IMG/VR virus record: IMGVR_UViG_3300006917_000170 | Span: 1-22,512 of that record | DNA: 22,512 nucleotides | Strand: one strand, 5' to 3' | From: a virus | Part shown: in pieces, positions 6,731 to 13,470 of the stretch | Layout of the letters: each line of letters begins with the position of its first letter | Numbering within the stretch: the first letter of the stretch is position 1 | The notes under the pieces: generated by a model | The model's database searches: none | What the model saw: the letters and a program-made list of their open reading frames with translations, nothing else | What the model was told of the DNA's origin: nothing | Made by a program: the position numbers and the translations under genes

Positions 6731-7735
6731 ATGCATCACGCGCACATCAAGGCGATCCTGGAAGGCGTCGTGCCGGAGATGAAATCGGCGATCGCGGCCG
6801 CAGTCGATTCGGCGACCAAGCCGCTGTTGGAGCGCATTGCGGCGCTGGAGGGGCGGTCGGCTACCAAGGGCGATCGGGGCGAGAAGGGTGAACCCGGCGC
6901 CGACGGCAAGGACGGCGCGCCAGGACGCGACGGGATCGACGGCAAGGACGGCGCGGCCGGCGCAGAAGGTCCGCCAGGCAAGGATGGCCGCGATGGCGTT
7001 GACGGCAAGGACGGCGCGCCGGGCAAGGACGGCGCCGACGGCAAAGATGGCCTGCCGGGCACCGATGGCCAGCCCGGCAAGGATGGTCGCGATGGCATCG
7101 ACGGCAAGGACGGCGCGCCCGGGCTGAATGGCAAGGATGCACCGCCGCCGACGATCGCGCAGATCACCGAGGCCCTGCTGCCCGAGCAGCCGGGTGTGAT
7201 CTCGCCTCTCAAGAAAGCGGTGCGGGACTATTTCGAGGCGTTTCCGGTGCCTGCCGGCAAGGACGGCGCTGACGGCAAGGATGGTGCCCCGGGCCGCGAT
7301 GGACAGCCGGGCGCGCCGGGCGCTGCGGGCCGCGACGGCAAGGACGGCGCCGACGGCAGGGACGGCAAGGACGGCGCTGCGGGTCGCGACGGTCTCGGCT
7401 TCGACGACCTGTCGTTCGAGTATGATGGGGAGCGCACCGTCACGCTGCGCTTCGCGCGCGGCTCGGACGTCAAGACATTCCCGATCGATCTGCCGATTCC
7501 GATCTTCCGCGATGCCTGGACGGAAGGTCAATACAAGCGCGGCGACATGGTGATGTGGGGCGGTTCGCTGTTCTGCGCGACCCGGGACACCAGGGCGAAG
7601 CCCGACAGCAACGACGACTGGAAGCTTGCAACGCGCCGCGGCCGCGACGGCAAGAACGGCGTCGACGGCAAACATGGCGAGCGCGGCTTGAAGGGAGACA
7701 AGGGTGACATCGGCCCTCGCGGCCTGCCGGCCTGA
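6731..7735 (+). CDS. collagen-like (Gly-X-Y) phage structural protein
   Basis: A 334-residue protein with a helical N-terminus (1-45, ending in a coiled-coil-like segment LLERIAALEG) that could trimerise it. Three collagen-type Gly-X-Y blocks follow: about residues 47-136 (30 Gly), 176-221 (16 Gly) and 304-331 (10 Gly), with Asp/Lys/Arg-rich X-Y positions and many GKDGAP-like units. Block 1 and 2 are split by a helical segment (140-172). Block 2 and 3 are split by a beta-type domain (223-300) containing DAWTEGQYKRGDMVMWGGSLFCA...DDWKLA, which resembles small carbohydrate-binding or fibre-tip modules. ATG 6731 is chosen over GTG 6692 because AGGAG (6721-6725) sits just upstream and avoids overlap with portal. 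Phage collagen-like proteins form fibres or capsid decorations; which applies here is unknown. Its 3' end overlaps the first glycan-cassette gene by 32 bases. Confidence 0.88.
   Translation: MHHAHIKAILEGVVPEMKSAIAAAVDSATKPLLERIAALEGRSATKGDRGEKGEPGADGKDGAPGRDGIDGKDGAAGAEGPPGKDGRDGVDGKDGAPGKDGADGKDGLPGTDGQPGKDGRDGIDGKDGAPGLNGKDAPPPTIAQITEALLPEQPGVISPLKKAVRDYFEAFPVPAGKDGADGKDGAPGRDGQPGAPGAAGRDGKDGADGRDGKDGAAGRDGLGFDDLSFEYDGERTVTLRFARGSDVKTFPIDLPIPIFRDAWTEGQYKRGDMVMWGGSLFCATRDTRAKPDSNDDWKLATRRGRDGKNGVDGKHGERGLKGDKGDIGPRGLPA
6869..7138 (+). repeat. Gly-X-Y coding repeat, block 1
   Basis: About 30 consecutive triplets coding Gly-X-Y, built from imperfect 9- to 18-base units around GGCAAGGACGGC. 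Such repeats can expand or contract by recombination, so length variation between related phages is expected. Confidence 0.85.
7256..7393 (+). repeat. Gly-X-Y coding repeat, block 2
   Basis: Sixteen Gly-X-Y triplets of the same GKDGADGRDG style as block 1, separated from it by a non-repetitive helical segment. The similarity at the DNA level suggests internal duplication. Confidence 0.8.
7640..7723 (+). repeat. Gly-X-Y coding repeat, block 3
   Basis: Ten Gly-X-Y triplets ending the collagen-like protein. The ribosome binding site (AAGGGAG, 7691-7697) and GTG start (7704) of the next gene lie inside this block, coupling the two genes. Confidence 0.75.
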
Positions 7736-8390
7736 CGCCCCGGTCTGGTTTCCGGACTGGTCCGGTGCGGCCTGCGCGATTGTCGCGACCGGTCCATCCG
7801 TGAAAGCGCAGCGCGCGGAAATCGATCGGCTGTGCGGGCGCATCAAGGTCATTGCCATCAAGGAGGCGGCGGTTGACCTCTGTCCATGGGCGGACGTCGC
7901 CTATGGCTGCGACGCCGCGTGGTGGGTGCATCGGCGAGGTCTGCCGGAGTTTGCGGGCCTCAAGATCGGCTGGGATCGATCCATCGGCAAGCAGTTTCCG
8001 GCCGTGCATCTGATCGAGATTTGCCGGGCGAAAAACTACACGCTGCATCGCCCGGAATATGTCGACCGGATTTTGACCGACCAGCCCGGGATGATCGGGT
8101 CCGGGCGCAACTCAGGCTTCCAGGCCATCAATCTGGCCGTGCAGTTCGGTGCGATCCGCATCATGCTGATCGGCTTCGACCTGCAGGGCTCCCACTATTA
8201 CGGGCGCAATAGTTGGCTGCGGGCCGGCAACCCGGACGAACACCAGTTCGACCGCTGCCGTCTGGCCTATCAGCAGAACGCGCCGCGTTTGAAGGAATTG
8301 GGCGTCGACGTCGTGAACGTCTCGCCGGTCTCGACCATCAACTGCTTTCGCCGCTCGACCATCGAGCGCGAACTCCCAAACTGGTGCTGA
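7704..8390 (+). CDS. DUF115/MptE-like (Maf-type) Rossmann protein, copy 1
   Basis: A 228-residue protein of the DUF115 type, the Rossmann-like domain found in Maf-family flagellin glycosyltransferases and in MptE-like enzymes. Visible motifs: PDWSG at 17-21, nucleotide-binding-like ATGPS at 28-32, WADVAYGCDAAWW at 62-74 and the family block GSGRNSGFQAINLAVQFGA-RIMLIGFD at about 132-159. GTG 7704 is the start because AAGGGAG (7691-7697) lies six bases upstream within the collagen-like gene. The following gene begins at the base after its stop. A clear paralogue lies at 15503-16168. Likely role: transfer or processing of an activated sugar, possibly onto a virion protein; the substrate cannot be read from sequence. 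Confidence 0.78.
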   Translation: MTSALAACRPDAPVWFPDWSGAACAIVATGPSVKAQRAEIDRLCGRIKVIAIKEAAVDLCPWADVAYGCDAAWWVHRRGLPEFAGLKIGWDRSIGKQFPAVHLIEICRAKNYTLHRPEYVDRILTDQPGMIGSGRNSGFQAINLAVQFGAIRIMLIGFDLQGSHYYGRNSWLRAGNPDEHQFDRCRLAYQQNAPRLKELGVDVVNVSPVSTINCFRRSTIERELPNWC

Positions 8391-9176
8391 ATGGATTCGA
8401 TCTGGATTGGCTTTGATCCGCGGCCGGCGGAAGTCATGGCGTTCGCAGTAACTCGCGAAAGCGTGAAGCGGCACCTGTCGCGACAGATTCCCGTGTTCGG
8501 CCTCGTGCTCGATGAATTGCGTGCCGCGGGCCTCTACACGCGGCCGACGGAAGTGAGGGCCAGCGCGGCCGATCGCCCGGTGCTGTGGGACGTGATTTCG
8601 GATGCGCCGATGGCAACCGAGTTTGCCATCTCGCGCTTCCTGGTGCCGTATCTGGCGCGGCAGAAGCAGGTGCAGACGTTCCGCCCGCTCTCGGGTGGAA
8701 GCCGCTCGGTGCAACTTCCGGCAGGTTGGGCGCTGTTCATGGATGGCGACATGCTGGCGCGGGTCAACCTGGCGCGCCTCACCGAACAGATCGACCGCAC
8801 CAAGGCGGTTTACTGCGTGAAGCACAACCACGTTCCCTCCGCTGACGTCAAAATGGACGGGCAGGTGCAGACGGCCTATTCCCGCAAGAACTGGTCGTCG
8901 TTCATGCTGTTCAATTGCGGCCATGAAGCCAACAAGGAATTGACCGTCGATATGGTCAACCGCCTGCCGGGCCGCGACCTGCACCGGTTCTGCTGGCTCG
9001 ACGACAGCGAGATCGGCGAGCTTGATCCGTCCTGGAATTGGCTGGTCGGTCACTCCGACCCGTTCATCGATCCGAAGGTGGTGCACTTTACCGACGGCTG
9101 CCCCAACATGGCCGGCTATGAGAACGTGCGGTTCGCCGACGAGTGGCGGTCCATGCTCGGAAGGTGGGCCGCCTGA
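8391..9176 (+). CDS. putative GT-A glycosyltransferase (DGD motif)
   Basis: A 261-residue protein with the layout of a retaining GT-A/GT8-like glycosyltransferase: an N-terminal beta strand (IWIGFDPRPAEVMAF), helix SRFLVPYLAR, then a strand leading into the metal-binding DXD motif FMDGDM (D118-D120). Later elements are NWSSFMLFNCGH (about 168-178), LDPSWNWLVG (about 211-220) and VVHFTDGCP (about 230-238), which resemble the acceptor and second metal-binding regions of this superfamily. It follows directly on the DUF115-like gene (TGA 8388-8390, ATG 8391) and its stop overlaps the next ATG by one base. It belongs to the glycan cassette; donor and acceptor are unknown. Confidence 0.75.
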   Translation: MDSIWIGFDPRPAEVMAFAVTRESVKRHLSRQIPVFGLVLDELRAAGLYTRPTEVRASAADRPVLWDVISDAPMATEFAISRFLVPYLARQKQVQTFRPLSGGSRSVQLPAGWALFMDGDMLARVNLARLTEQIDRTKAVYCVKHNHVPSADVKMDGQVQTAYSRKNWSSFMLFNCGHEANKELTVDMVNRLPGRDLHRFCWLDDSEIGELDPSWNWLVGHSDPFIDPKVVHFTDGCPNMAGYENVRFADEWRSMLGRWAA

Positions 9177-9940
9177 TGCTGCGCGTCGTCACCACCATGA
9201 ACCGGGCCGGCTGGAAGCAGACCGGCGCGCGCATGGTGGAATCCTTCCGCAAGCACTGGCCTGCGGATGTCGAGTTCCTGCTCTATGCCGAGGACTTCGA
9301 TCCGAACGTGTCAGGCGTCACTGTCAAGGCGCTGCCGGCATGGCTCCGCGAGTTCAAGGCCCGGCACAAGGACAACCGCGTCGCGCACGGGCAGATGCCG
9401 ACGCGCTATGACTTCCGCTTCGATGCGGTGAAGTTCTCTCACAAGGTGGCGGCGGTGACGGACGCCGGCCTGTCTCAGGATGATGGCGTGATGATCTGGC
9501 TCGATGCCGATACGTTCACCCATGCCAACGTCACCCATGAGTGGCTGGCGTCACTATTCCCGGAGCCGTCCTACATCGCCTGGCTCGACAGGGTGAATCA
9601 TTATCCGGAGTGCGGCTTCGTCATGTACCGCTGCTCGCACCGGTCGCACCGGATGGCGATGGAGGCCTTTCGCGATCTCTACATCAGTGACCAGCTGTTC
9701 CGGCTGGGCCAGACCCACGACTGCATCGCGCTCCAGCATTTGATCGAGAGCATGGCGCGCGCCGGCGATATCGAGGCGCCCGTGAGTTTGTCCGGCAGCG
9801 GAAGGCGCGCCAGCCATGTGCTCGCGAACTCACCCTTGTCGAGCAGGATAGATCACTTGAAGGGCAGCAGAAAGTCTGTAGGACGCACCCCGAAGAGCGA
9901 GCGTTTTCTGGTGCACGACGGTAATCCGTATTGGTCATGA
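9176..9940 (+). CDS. putative GT-A glycosyltransferase (DAD motif)
   Basis: A 254-residue protein starting MLRVVTTMNRAGWKQTGARMVESFRKHWP, a common opening for GT-A enzymes of capsule or phage clusters. The DXD motif is WLDADTF (D110-D112), followed by ECGFVMYR (about 145-152) and a late acidic HDCIALQHLIE helix. ATG 9176 is chosen over an upstream in-frame start at 9143: it overlaps the preceding TGA as TGATG, with GGAAGG about eleven bases upstream. The C-terminus (about 203-254) is basic and Ser-rich. It is likely a sugar transferase in the same cassette as its neighbours. Confidence 0.72.
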   Translation: MLRVVTTMNRAGWKQTGARMVESFRKHWPADVEFLLYAEDFDPNVSGVTVKALPAWLREFKARHKDNRVAHGQMPTRYDFRFDAVKFSHKVAAVTDAGLSQDDGVMIWLDADTFTHANVTHEWLASLFPEPSYIAWLDRVNHYPECGFVMYRCSHRSHRMAMEAFRDLYISDQLFRLGQTHDCIALQHLIESMARAGDIEAPVSLSGSGRRASHVLANSPLSSRIDHLKGSRKSVGRTPKSERFLVHDGNPYWS

Positions 9941-9955
9941 ATTCTGTGAGGATGG

Positions 9956-10534
9956 ATGACGCTGCTGTTGAACTCCGAAAACAAGCTGATGCGGCGCGTG
10001 GCCGGATATCACGACATCCGCATGGATGGGATGACCGATCTTGTCCTGCGCGCCCGCGACGCCCGCGTGCTCGACATCGGTTGTAACCGCGGGCTGGTGG
10101 GTTTCGAGTTCGCCAACAACGGCGCCAGCCTGGTGCATGGTTGCGATATCGACCAGGAGTGCATCGCGGTGGCGCGTCACCTGTTCTGCGACCTGCGGGC
10201 GGTGACGGCCAAGTTCGAAGTGGTCGATCTCGTCGGCGGGCCGAAGGCCTTTGCGGCGGCGTTCGGCGATCAGAAGTATGACATCATCGTCATGCTGGCG
10301 ACCTATCACAAGCTCAAGCGGGTGATGGCGGACCATGATCTGGCGGCCCTGATCAAGGACTGGGGCCAGCGCTGCGAGAAGTATTTCGCCTGGCGCGCCA
10401 CCTCCGACAAGCCGCACGAAAACGACCAGGAAATGCGCAATCTCGATCGGGACCTAGGCGCCGTCGGCATGAAGCGCATCCACACCTCGCACATCTCGCT
10501 GCAGCTCGGCATCTGCGCCGTCTGGTCGAAATAG
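9956..10534 (+). CDS. class I SAM-dependent methyltransferase
   Basis: A 192-residue Rossmann-fold methyltransferase. Motif I is VLDIGCNRG (38-46), the SAM-binding acidic loop is HGCDIDQECIAVAR (about 61-74), and KYDIIVMLATYHKL (about 107-120) is the motif IV/V region. It resembles enzymes placed in sugar or glycan clusters, so O-methylation of a sugar is the best guess. DNA or protein methylation is not excluded; no target-recognition domain is seen. ATG 9956 follows a purine-rich GTGAGGATGG. Stop TAG at 10532-10534 is one base before the GTG of the next gene, consistent with one transcript. Confidence 0.78.
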   Translation: MTLLLNSENKLMRRVAGYHDIRMDGMTDLVLRARDARVLDIGCNRGLVGFEFANNGASLVHGCDIDQECIAVARHLFCDLRAVTAKFEVVDLVGGPKAFAAAFGDQKYDIIVMLATYHKLKRVMADHDLAALIKDWGQRCEKYFAWRATSDKPHENDQEMRNLDRDLGAVGMKRIHTSHISLQLGICAVWSK

Positions 10535-10535
10535 C

Positions 10536-11216
10536 GTGCTGACGGTCGTCACCTATTGGTGGGGCGCCAAGTATGGCGCACACGAAGTCCGCAAGCTGAT
10601 GGCTGGCCTGCATCGGGGGATGCAGGAACCGTTTCGCTTCATGGCGATCACGGATAATGTCAACCGCGAACCGGATATCCCGAAGTGGGAGATCCCGGAG
10701 CAGGACCTGCACCTGACGAAAATCCCCGGGTGCCTTGCAAGGCTACGTTTGTTCGACCCCGAGTGGCAGCAGCAGAACGGCATTCTTGAGGGTTCGCGGA
10801 TCGTCTGCATCGATCTAGACGTGGTGGTGACCGGCGATCTCTACCCACTGCTCTATCGCGCGGAAAACTTCATGATCCTGCAGGGGGCGAATGCGTCGAA
10901 CCCTTGCCCCTACAACGGATCGATCTGGATGCTGCGGGCCGGCTACCGACCTGACGTGTGGTCGGACTTTTCGCTGGAGGCGGCCGACAAGGTCAAGCAC
11001 GCGCCGTTTGCTGACGATCAGTCCTGGTTCGCGCACAAGCTGCCGAATTCCGGCGGATGGCAGGCCGGTCCCTCCAGCGGCGTCTATGCGTTCAAGAAGC
11101 CGGGCTGGCCTGAAGGCGACGATCTTCCGAAGGGGGCTGCGCTGGTGGTGTTTCCGGGCTGGCGGTCGCCGGACAAGTTCACGCATCTGCGGTGGATAAG
11201 AGAGCATTGGCGATGA
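10536..11216 (+). CDS. putative glycosyltransferase (DLD motif), copy 1 of a pair
   Basis: A 226-residue GT-A-like protein: MLTVVTYWWGAKYGAHEVRKLMAGL, then PFRFMAITDN (about 32-41), GSRIVCIDLDVVV with DXD at D93-D95, YNGSIWML (about 126-133), DDQSWFAHKL (about 160-169) and VVFPGWRSPDK (about 204-214). The order and spacing fit a small family of phage/rhizobial glycosyltransferases. The gene at 13470-14105 shares the EPFRF-like segment, the DLD-like strand and the terminal basic W-I-K/R-H-W ending, so the two look paralogous. GTG 10536 is the only reasonable start; its stop overlaps the ATG of the epimerase (ATGA). Confidence 0.75.
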   Translation: MLTVVTYWWGAKYGAHEVRKLMAGLHRGMQEPFRFMAITDNVNREPDIPKWEIPEQDLHLTKIPGCLARLRLFDPEWQQQNGILEGSRIVCIDLDVVVTGDLYPLLYRAENFMILQGANASNPCPYNGSIWMLRAGYRPDVWSDFSLEAADKVKHAPFADDQSWFAHKLPNSGGWQAGPSSGVYAFKKPGWPEGDDLPKGAALVVFPGWRSPDKFTHLRWIREHWR

Positions 11217-11842
11217 GGATCGTCGTTACCGGTTCGGAGGGGTTCATCGGCAAGCACCTGGTGCGCGCGCTGCAGAAAGCCGGGCACGAGGTGATCGGGC
11301 TCGACATCAAGAGTGGCCAGGACGTCCGCACCTGCGAACTGCCGGATGCCGATATTGTCTACCACCTTGCGGCGCAGACGGATGCGACCTGTACCGATGC
11401 GCGGGCGGATGCCGACGTCAACGTGATGGGCATGCTGCGGCTGCTGTTGCACTACCAGACCGCTATGGTGTTCGTCTCATCGGCGATGGTGTCATATCCC
11501 GTGACGCCCTATGCCATCGCCAAGTTCGCCGGCGAGATGTACTGCAAGATTTACGGCGCATCCGTTGTCCGACTCTGCAACATCCATGGCCCGGGCGGTC
11601 ACAGCGTGATCGACCGGTTCGCGCGGGATGAAGTGCTCACGGTCTATGGGTCTGGCCGGCAGTCCCGCGAATATGCGCATGTCGACGCGGCCGTGGCCAT
11701 GCTGATGGAGGAACTGAAGGAGCGGCAACCGATGCGGCTTCTCAACGGCGAGCGGCTGTCGGTGCTGGACGTGCTCGCACGTCACCCGAGCAAGCCCTAC
11801 GCTTTCGTGCCGGAGCGTCCGTTCGATCCGGTGCTGGCTTGA
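11213..11842 (+). CDS. short NAD-dependent sugar epimerase/dehydratase (extended SDR)
   Basis: A nucleotide-sugar modifying enzyme of the extended short-chain dehydrogenase family. Visible: the NAD-binding loop TGSEGFIG (6-13), acidic D31 at the end of strand 2, DIVYHLAAQT (47-56), the Ser/Tyr/Lys catalytic set VSSAMVS...YAIAK (S89/S90, Y100, K104), and REYAHVDAAVA (152-162). At 209 residues it is about 100 shorter than the usual 310, lacking most of the C-terminal substrate domain. ATG 11213 is chosen over 11192: it forms an ATGA overlap with the preceding stop. Its 3' end abuts an AT-rich insertion-like segment and overlaps the antisense Arc-like gene by 101 bases. It may therefore be truncated, or a genuine minimal form. 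Confidence 0.78.
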   Translation: MRIVVTGSEGFIGKHLVRALQKAGHEVIGLDIKSGQDVRTCELPDADIVYHLAAQTDATCTDARADADVNVMGMLRLLLHYQTAMVFVSSAMVSYPVTPYAIAKFAGEMYCKIYGASVVRLCNIHGPGGHSVIDRFARDEVLTVYGSGRQSREYAHVDAAVAMLMEELKERQPMRLLNGERLSVLDVLARHPSKPYAFVPERPFDPVLA

Positions 11843-12086
11843 TTTTGTTGTCTGGAGGATTTTGTTCTTTGCGCCATATGATCTGTGTCGGATTCATGTA
11901 CGCGATAAAATCCCTGGCCGCGATGTCGAGTTTTTGTTTCGCAAAACTCCAGGTTAGCCGTGCAACAATCTCAGCATTCATCGAGACGCCATTACGTTTT
12001 GCGGACTGAGTGATCATACGGTTCAGTTCTTTGCTCATTCGGACGCCAGTTTGCACTTTGAAACGGCTGAATTTCTTTATGGGCAC
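11742..12086 (-). CDS. Arc-family ribbon-helix-helix repressor
   Basis: The only convincing minus-strand gene. The N-terminal 50 residues match the Arc/MetJ ribbon-helix-helix pattern. A basic beta strand (KKFSRFKVQTGVRMS) is followed by helix KELNRMITQSAKRNG, then SMNAEIVARL, the Arc signature S-x-N-A-E-I. Such proteins dimerise and repress promoters. The GTG start (12084-12086) has AGGAG eight bases upstream on this strand. The remaining region (about 82-114) is Pro/Arg/Lys-rich and is read antisense through the 3' end of the epimerase, so it is probably an accidental tail after loss of the original stop. DNA here is AT-richer (28/60 G+C at 11881-11940). Likely role: autoregulation or control of the cassette or another phage promoter. 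Confidence 0.8.
   Translation of the reverse strand: MPIKKFSRFKVQTGVRMSKELNRMITQSAKRNGVSMNAEIVARLTWSFAKQKLDIAARDFIAYMNPTQIIWRKEQNPPDNKIKPAPDRTDAPARKRRACSGDVRARPAPTAARR
11841..11866. repeat. 9-bp direct repeat at the island boundary
   Basis: GATTTTGTT occurs at 11841-11849 and again at 11858-11866, straddling the stop of the short epimerase and the start of the AT-rich segment. It may mark the junction of a recombination event, but short T-rich repeats also arise by chance. Confidence 0.25.
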
Positions 12087-12094
12087 TGGTTGTT

Positions 12095-12099
12095 CTCCT
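12095..12099 (-). promoter_or_regulatory. ribosome binding site of the Arc-like gene
   Basis: AGGAG on the minus strand, eight bases before the GTG start at 12086. It decides the start and supports the antisense gene being expressed. Confidence 0.65.
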
Positions 12100-12121
12100 G
12101 GTGGTAGGGGCTAATAGTGGG

Positions 12122-12149
12122 GTTATATCTTAAATGATCAATCCTGCAA
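12122..12149 (-). promoter_or_regulatory. candidate sigma70-type promoter for the Arc-like gene
   Basis: On the minus strand TTGCAG (12144-12149) and TATAAC (12122-12127) are separated by 16 bases, about 36 bases upstream of the GTG start of the repressor. The -35 box lies within the first codons of the + strand gene that starts at 12134. It would give the repressor its own transcript, independent of the late operon. Confidence 0.35.
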
Positions 12150-12946
12150 AGGCCTGCCTCTTCATTCCGGAGGGGCTGAAGAAGTTCAAGCTCGACTTGT
12201 TCAACCGGATCGGCGGGTACATCGAGAAGCAGGGCGGGCAGGTGGTTCGCCATGATGCGTCGAGGCTGGCGGCCTTGCCGGATGACATCATTCCAATTGT
12301 CGGCTGTCAGCCGGAATCGACCGACCTAATCATCGAATGGCGCAAGCGCAGGCGGGACTGGATTTACTGGGACAGGGGCTACTTCCGCAGGTGGTTTGCG
12401 GTCGATCCGTCCAATAAGGCCGGCTCCCTGGAGGAGTCCTACTACCGCTGGCATCTGAACAGCTTCCAGCTGCGCTCCGTGCCCAAGGTTTCGGACGACC
12501 GGTGGAAGAGGCTCAAGATCGAGCCGCGGCCGTGGCGCAAGCAGGGCCGGCACATCGTGATCGCGGCGCCGTCAAAGACCTATGTGAAGTATCACCGTTG
12601 CGAGAACTGGCTCGAGGAGACGCTGGACACCATCGCCCGGATTACCGACCGGCAGCTGGTGATCCGGCACAAGGAACAGGTTTTGACTCGTCCCTTGTCT
12701 AGGGATTTGGAGGGCGCGCACTGCCTGATCGCGCATGCCTCGATCGCGGCGGTAGAGGCCGTGATGTTCGGTTGCCCGGTGTTCGTTCATCCGGACAGTG
12801 CTGCGGCTTTGGTCGGTAAGACCAACCTGAAAGAGATCGAAAAGCCGGCCTGTCCCGACCGGGAAGGCTGGTTTCACGCTCTGGCGGCATCGCAATGGAG
12901 CGAGCTGGAGCTGGTGGACGGAACGCTATGGCGCAGCATTACATGA
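12134..12946 (+). CDS. GT-B-like capsule/glycan synthesis protein (putative)
   Basis: A 270-residue protein whose C-terminal half ends strands and helices in a GT-B manner. RHIVIAAPSK (about 139-148) is a strand with a phosphate-type loop. RQLVIRHKEQ (about 173-182) and HCLIAHASIAAVEAVMFGCPVFVHPDSAA (about 196-224) match the nucleotide-sugar binding end of capsular polysaccharide and glycerophosphotransferase-like enzymes. The N-terminal half (WRKRRRDWIYWDRGYF) is unusual and not recognised. No good ribosome binding site precedes ATG 12134, because the region upstream is the divergent repressor segment. Its stop overlaps the following acyltransferase frame. Probable role: sugar transfer in the cassette. 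Confidence 0.65.
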   Translation: MINPAKACLFIPEGLKKFKLDLFNRIGGYIEKQGGQVVRHDASRLAALPDDIIPIVGCQPESTDLIIEWRKRRRDWIYWDRGYFRRWFAVDPSNKAGSLEESYYRWHLNSFQLRSVPKVSDDRWKRLKIEPRPWRKQGRHIVIAAPSKTYVKYHRCENWLEETLDTIARITDRQLVIRHKEQVLTRPLSRDLEGAHCLIAHASIAAVEAVMFGCPVFVHPDSAAALVGKTNLKEIEKPACPDREGWFHALAASQWSELELVDGTLWRSIT

Positions 12947-13470
12947 TCGACCACACGGCGCGCATCCATCCGCGCGCCGAAGTGCACGACTCGATCATCG
13001 GCGCGCGCACGAAAGTGTGGCAGTTTGCAACCGTGATCCGCGACGCGCATGTCGGCGAGGACTGCAGCATAGCATCCTGTGCCATTGTGGACGGCGCCGA
13101 TCTTGGCGACCGCACGATTGTCAGTCACGGCGCGTTCATCGATCCCGGCATTGTCATCGGGTCGGATGTGTTCATCGGTCCCGGCGTGAAACTCTGCAAC
13201 GACGCATGGCCGCGCGCCGACAAGACGGGTTTCGACATGGCCGCACTGATCAGTCATGATCTCGTGACGACGCGGATTGAGGATGGCGCAAGCCTTGGCG
13301 CCGGCGTGATCGTGCTGCCGGGCATCGTGATTGGCAGGGATGCGATGATCGCGGCCGGTGCCGTGGTGACGCAGAACGTGCCGGCCAATCACCTCTACAA
13401 GCGCGACGGGTCGATGGTGCCGATTGACCCTGCCCGCAAGGTGGAGCGGATGCGCCGGGCCGGTGCCTGA
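12928..13470 (+). CDS. left-handed beta-helix acyltransferase (WbpD/WlbB/QdtC-like)
   Basis: A 180-residue hexapeptide-repeat enzyme that probably N- or O-acetylates a nucleotide sugar. Hexapeptide turns (I/V-G-x-x-x-x) run from about residues 12 to 90 and 115 to 150. These flank the loop KLCNDAWPRADKTGFD (88-103), which contains the ND-x-x-PR signature of amino-sugar N-acetyltransferases of the WbpD/WlbB/QdtC type. A C-terminal helix (PARKVERMRRAGA) ends it. ATG 12928 is chosen as the start; in-frame ATGs at 12895 and 12943 are alternatives, the last overlapping the upstream stop as ATGA. The stop overlaps the next ATG (TGATG). It implies an acylated amino sugar in the product, though no aminotransferase is present in the window. 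Confidence 0.83.
   Translation: MAQHYMIDHTARIHPRAEVHDSIIGARTKVWQFATVIRDAHVGEDCSIASCAIVDGADLGDRTIVSHGAFIDPGIVIGSDVFIGPGVKLCNDAWPRADKTGFDMAALISHDLVTTRIEDGASLGAGVIVLPGIVIGRDAMIAAGAVVTQNVPANHLYKRDGSMVPIDPARKVERMRRAGA

Noticed and set aside
6869-7393. Repeat array that at first sight looks like CRISPR or a tandem satellite
   Set aside because: Units are multiples of three, imperfect, in frame and code Gly-X-Y; there are no unique spacers of constant length.
6545-7861. Minus-strand open frame of 438 codons opposite the collagen-like gene
   Set aside because: Its Val/Ala/Leu repeats are the antisense reading of Gly-X-Y codons.
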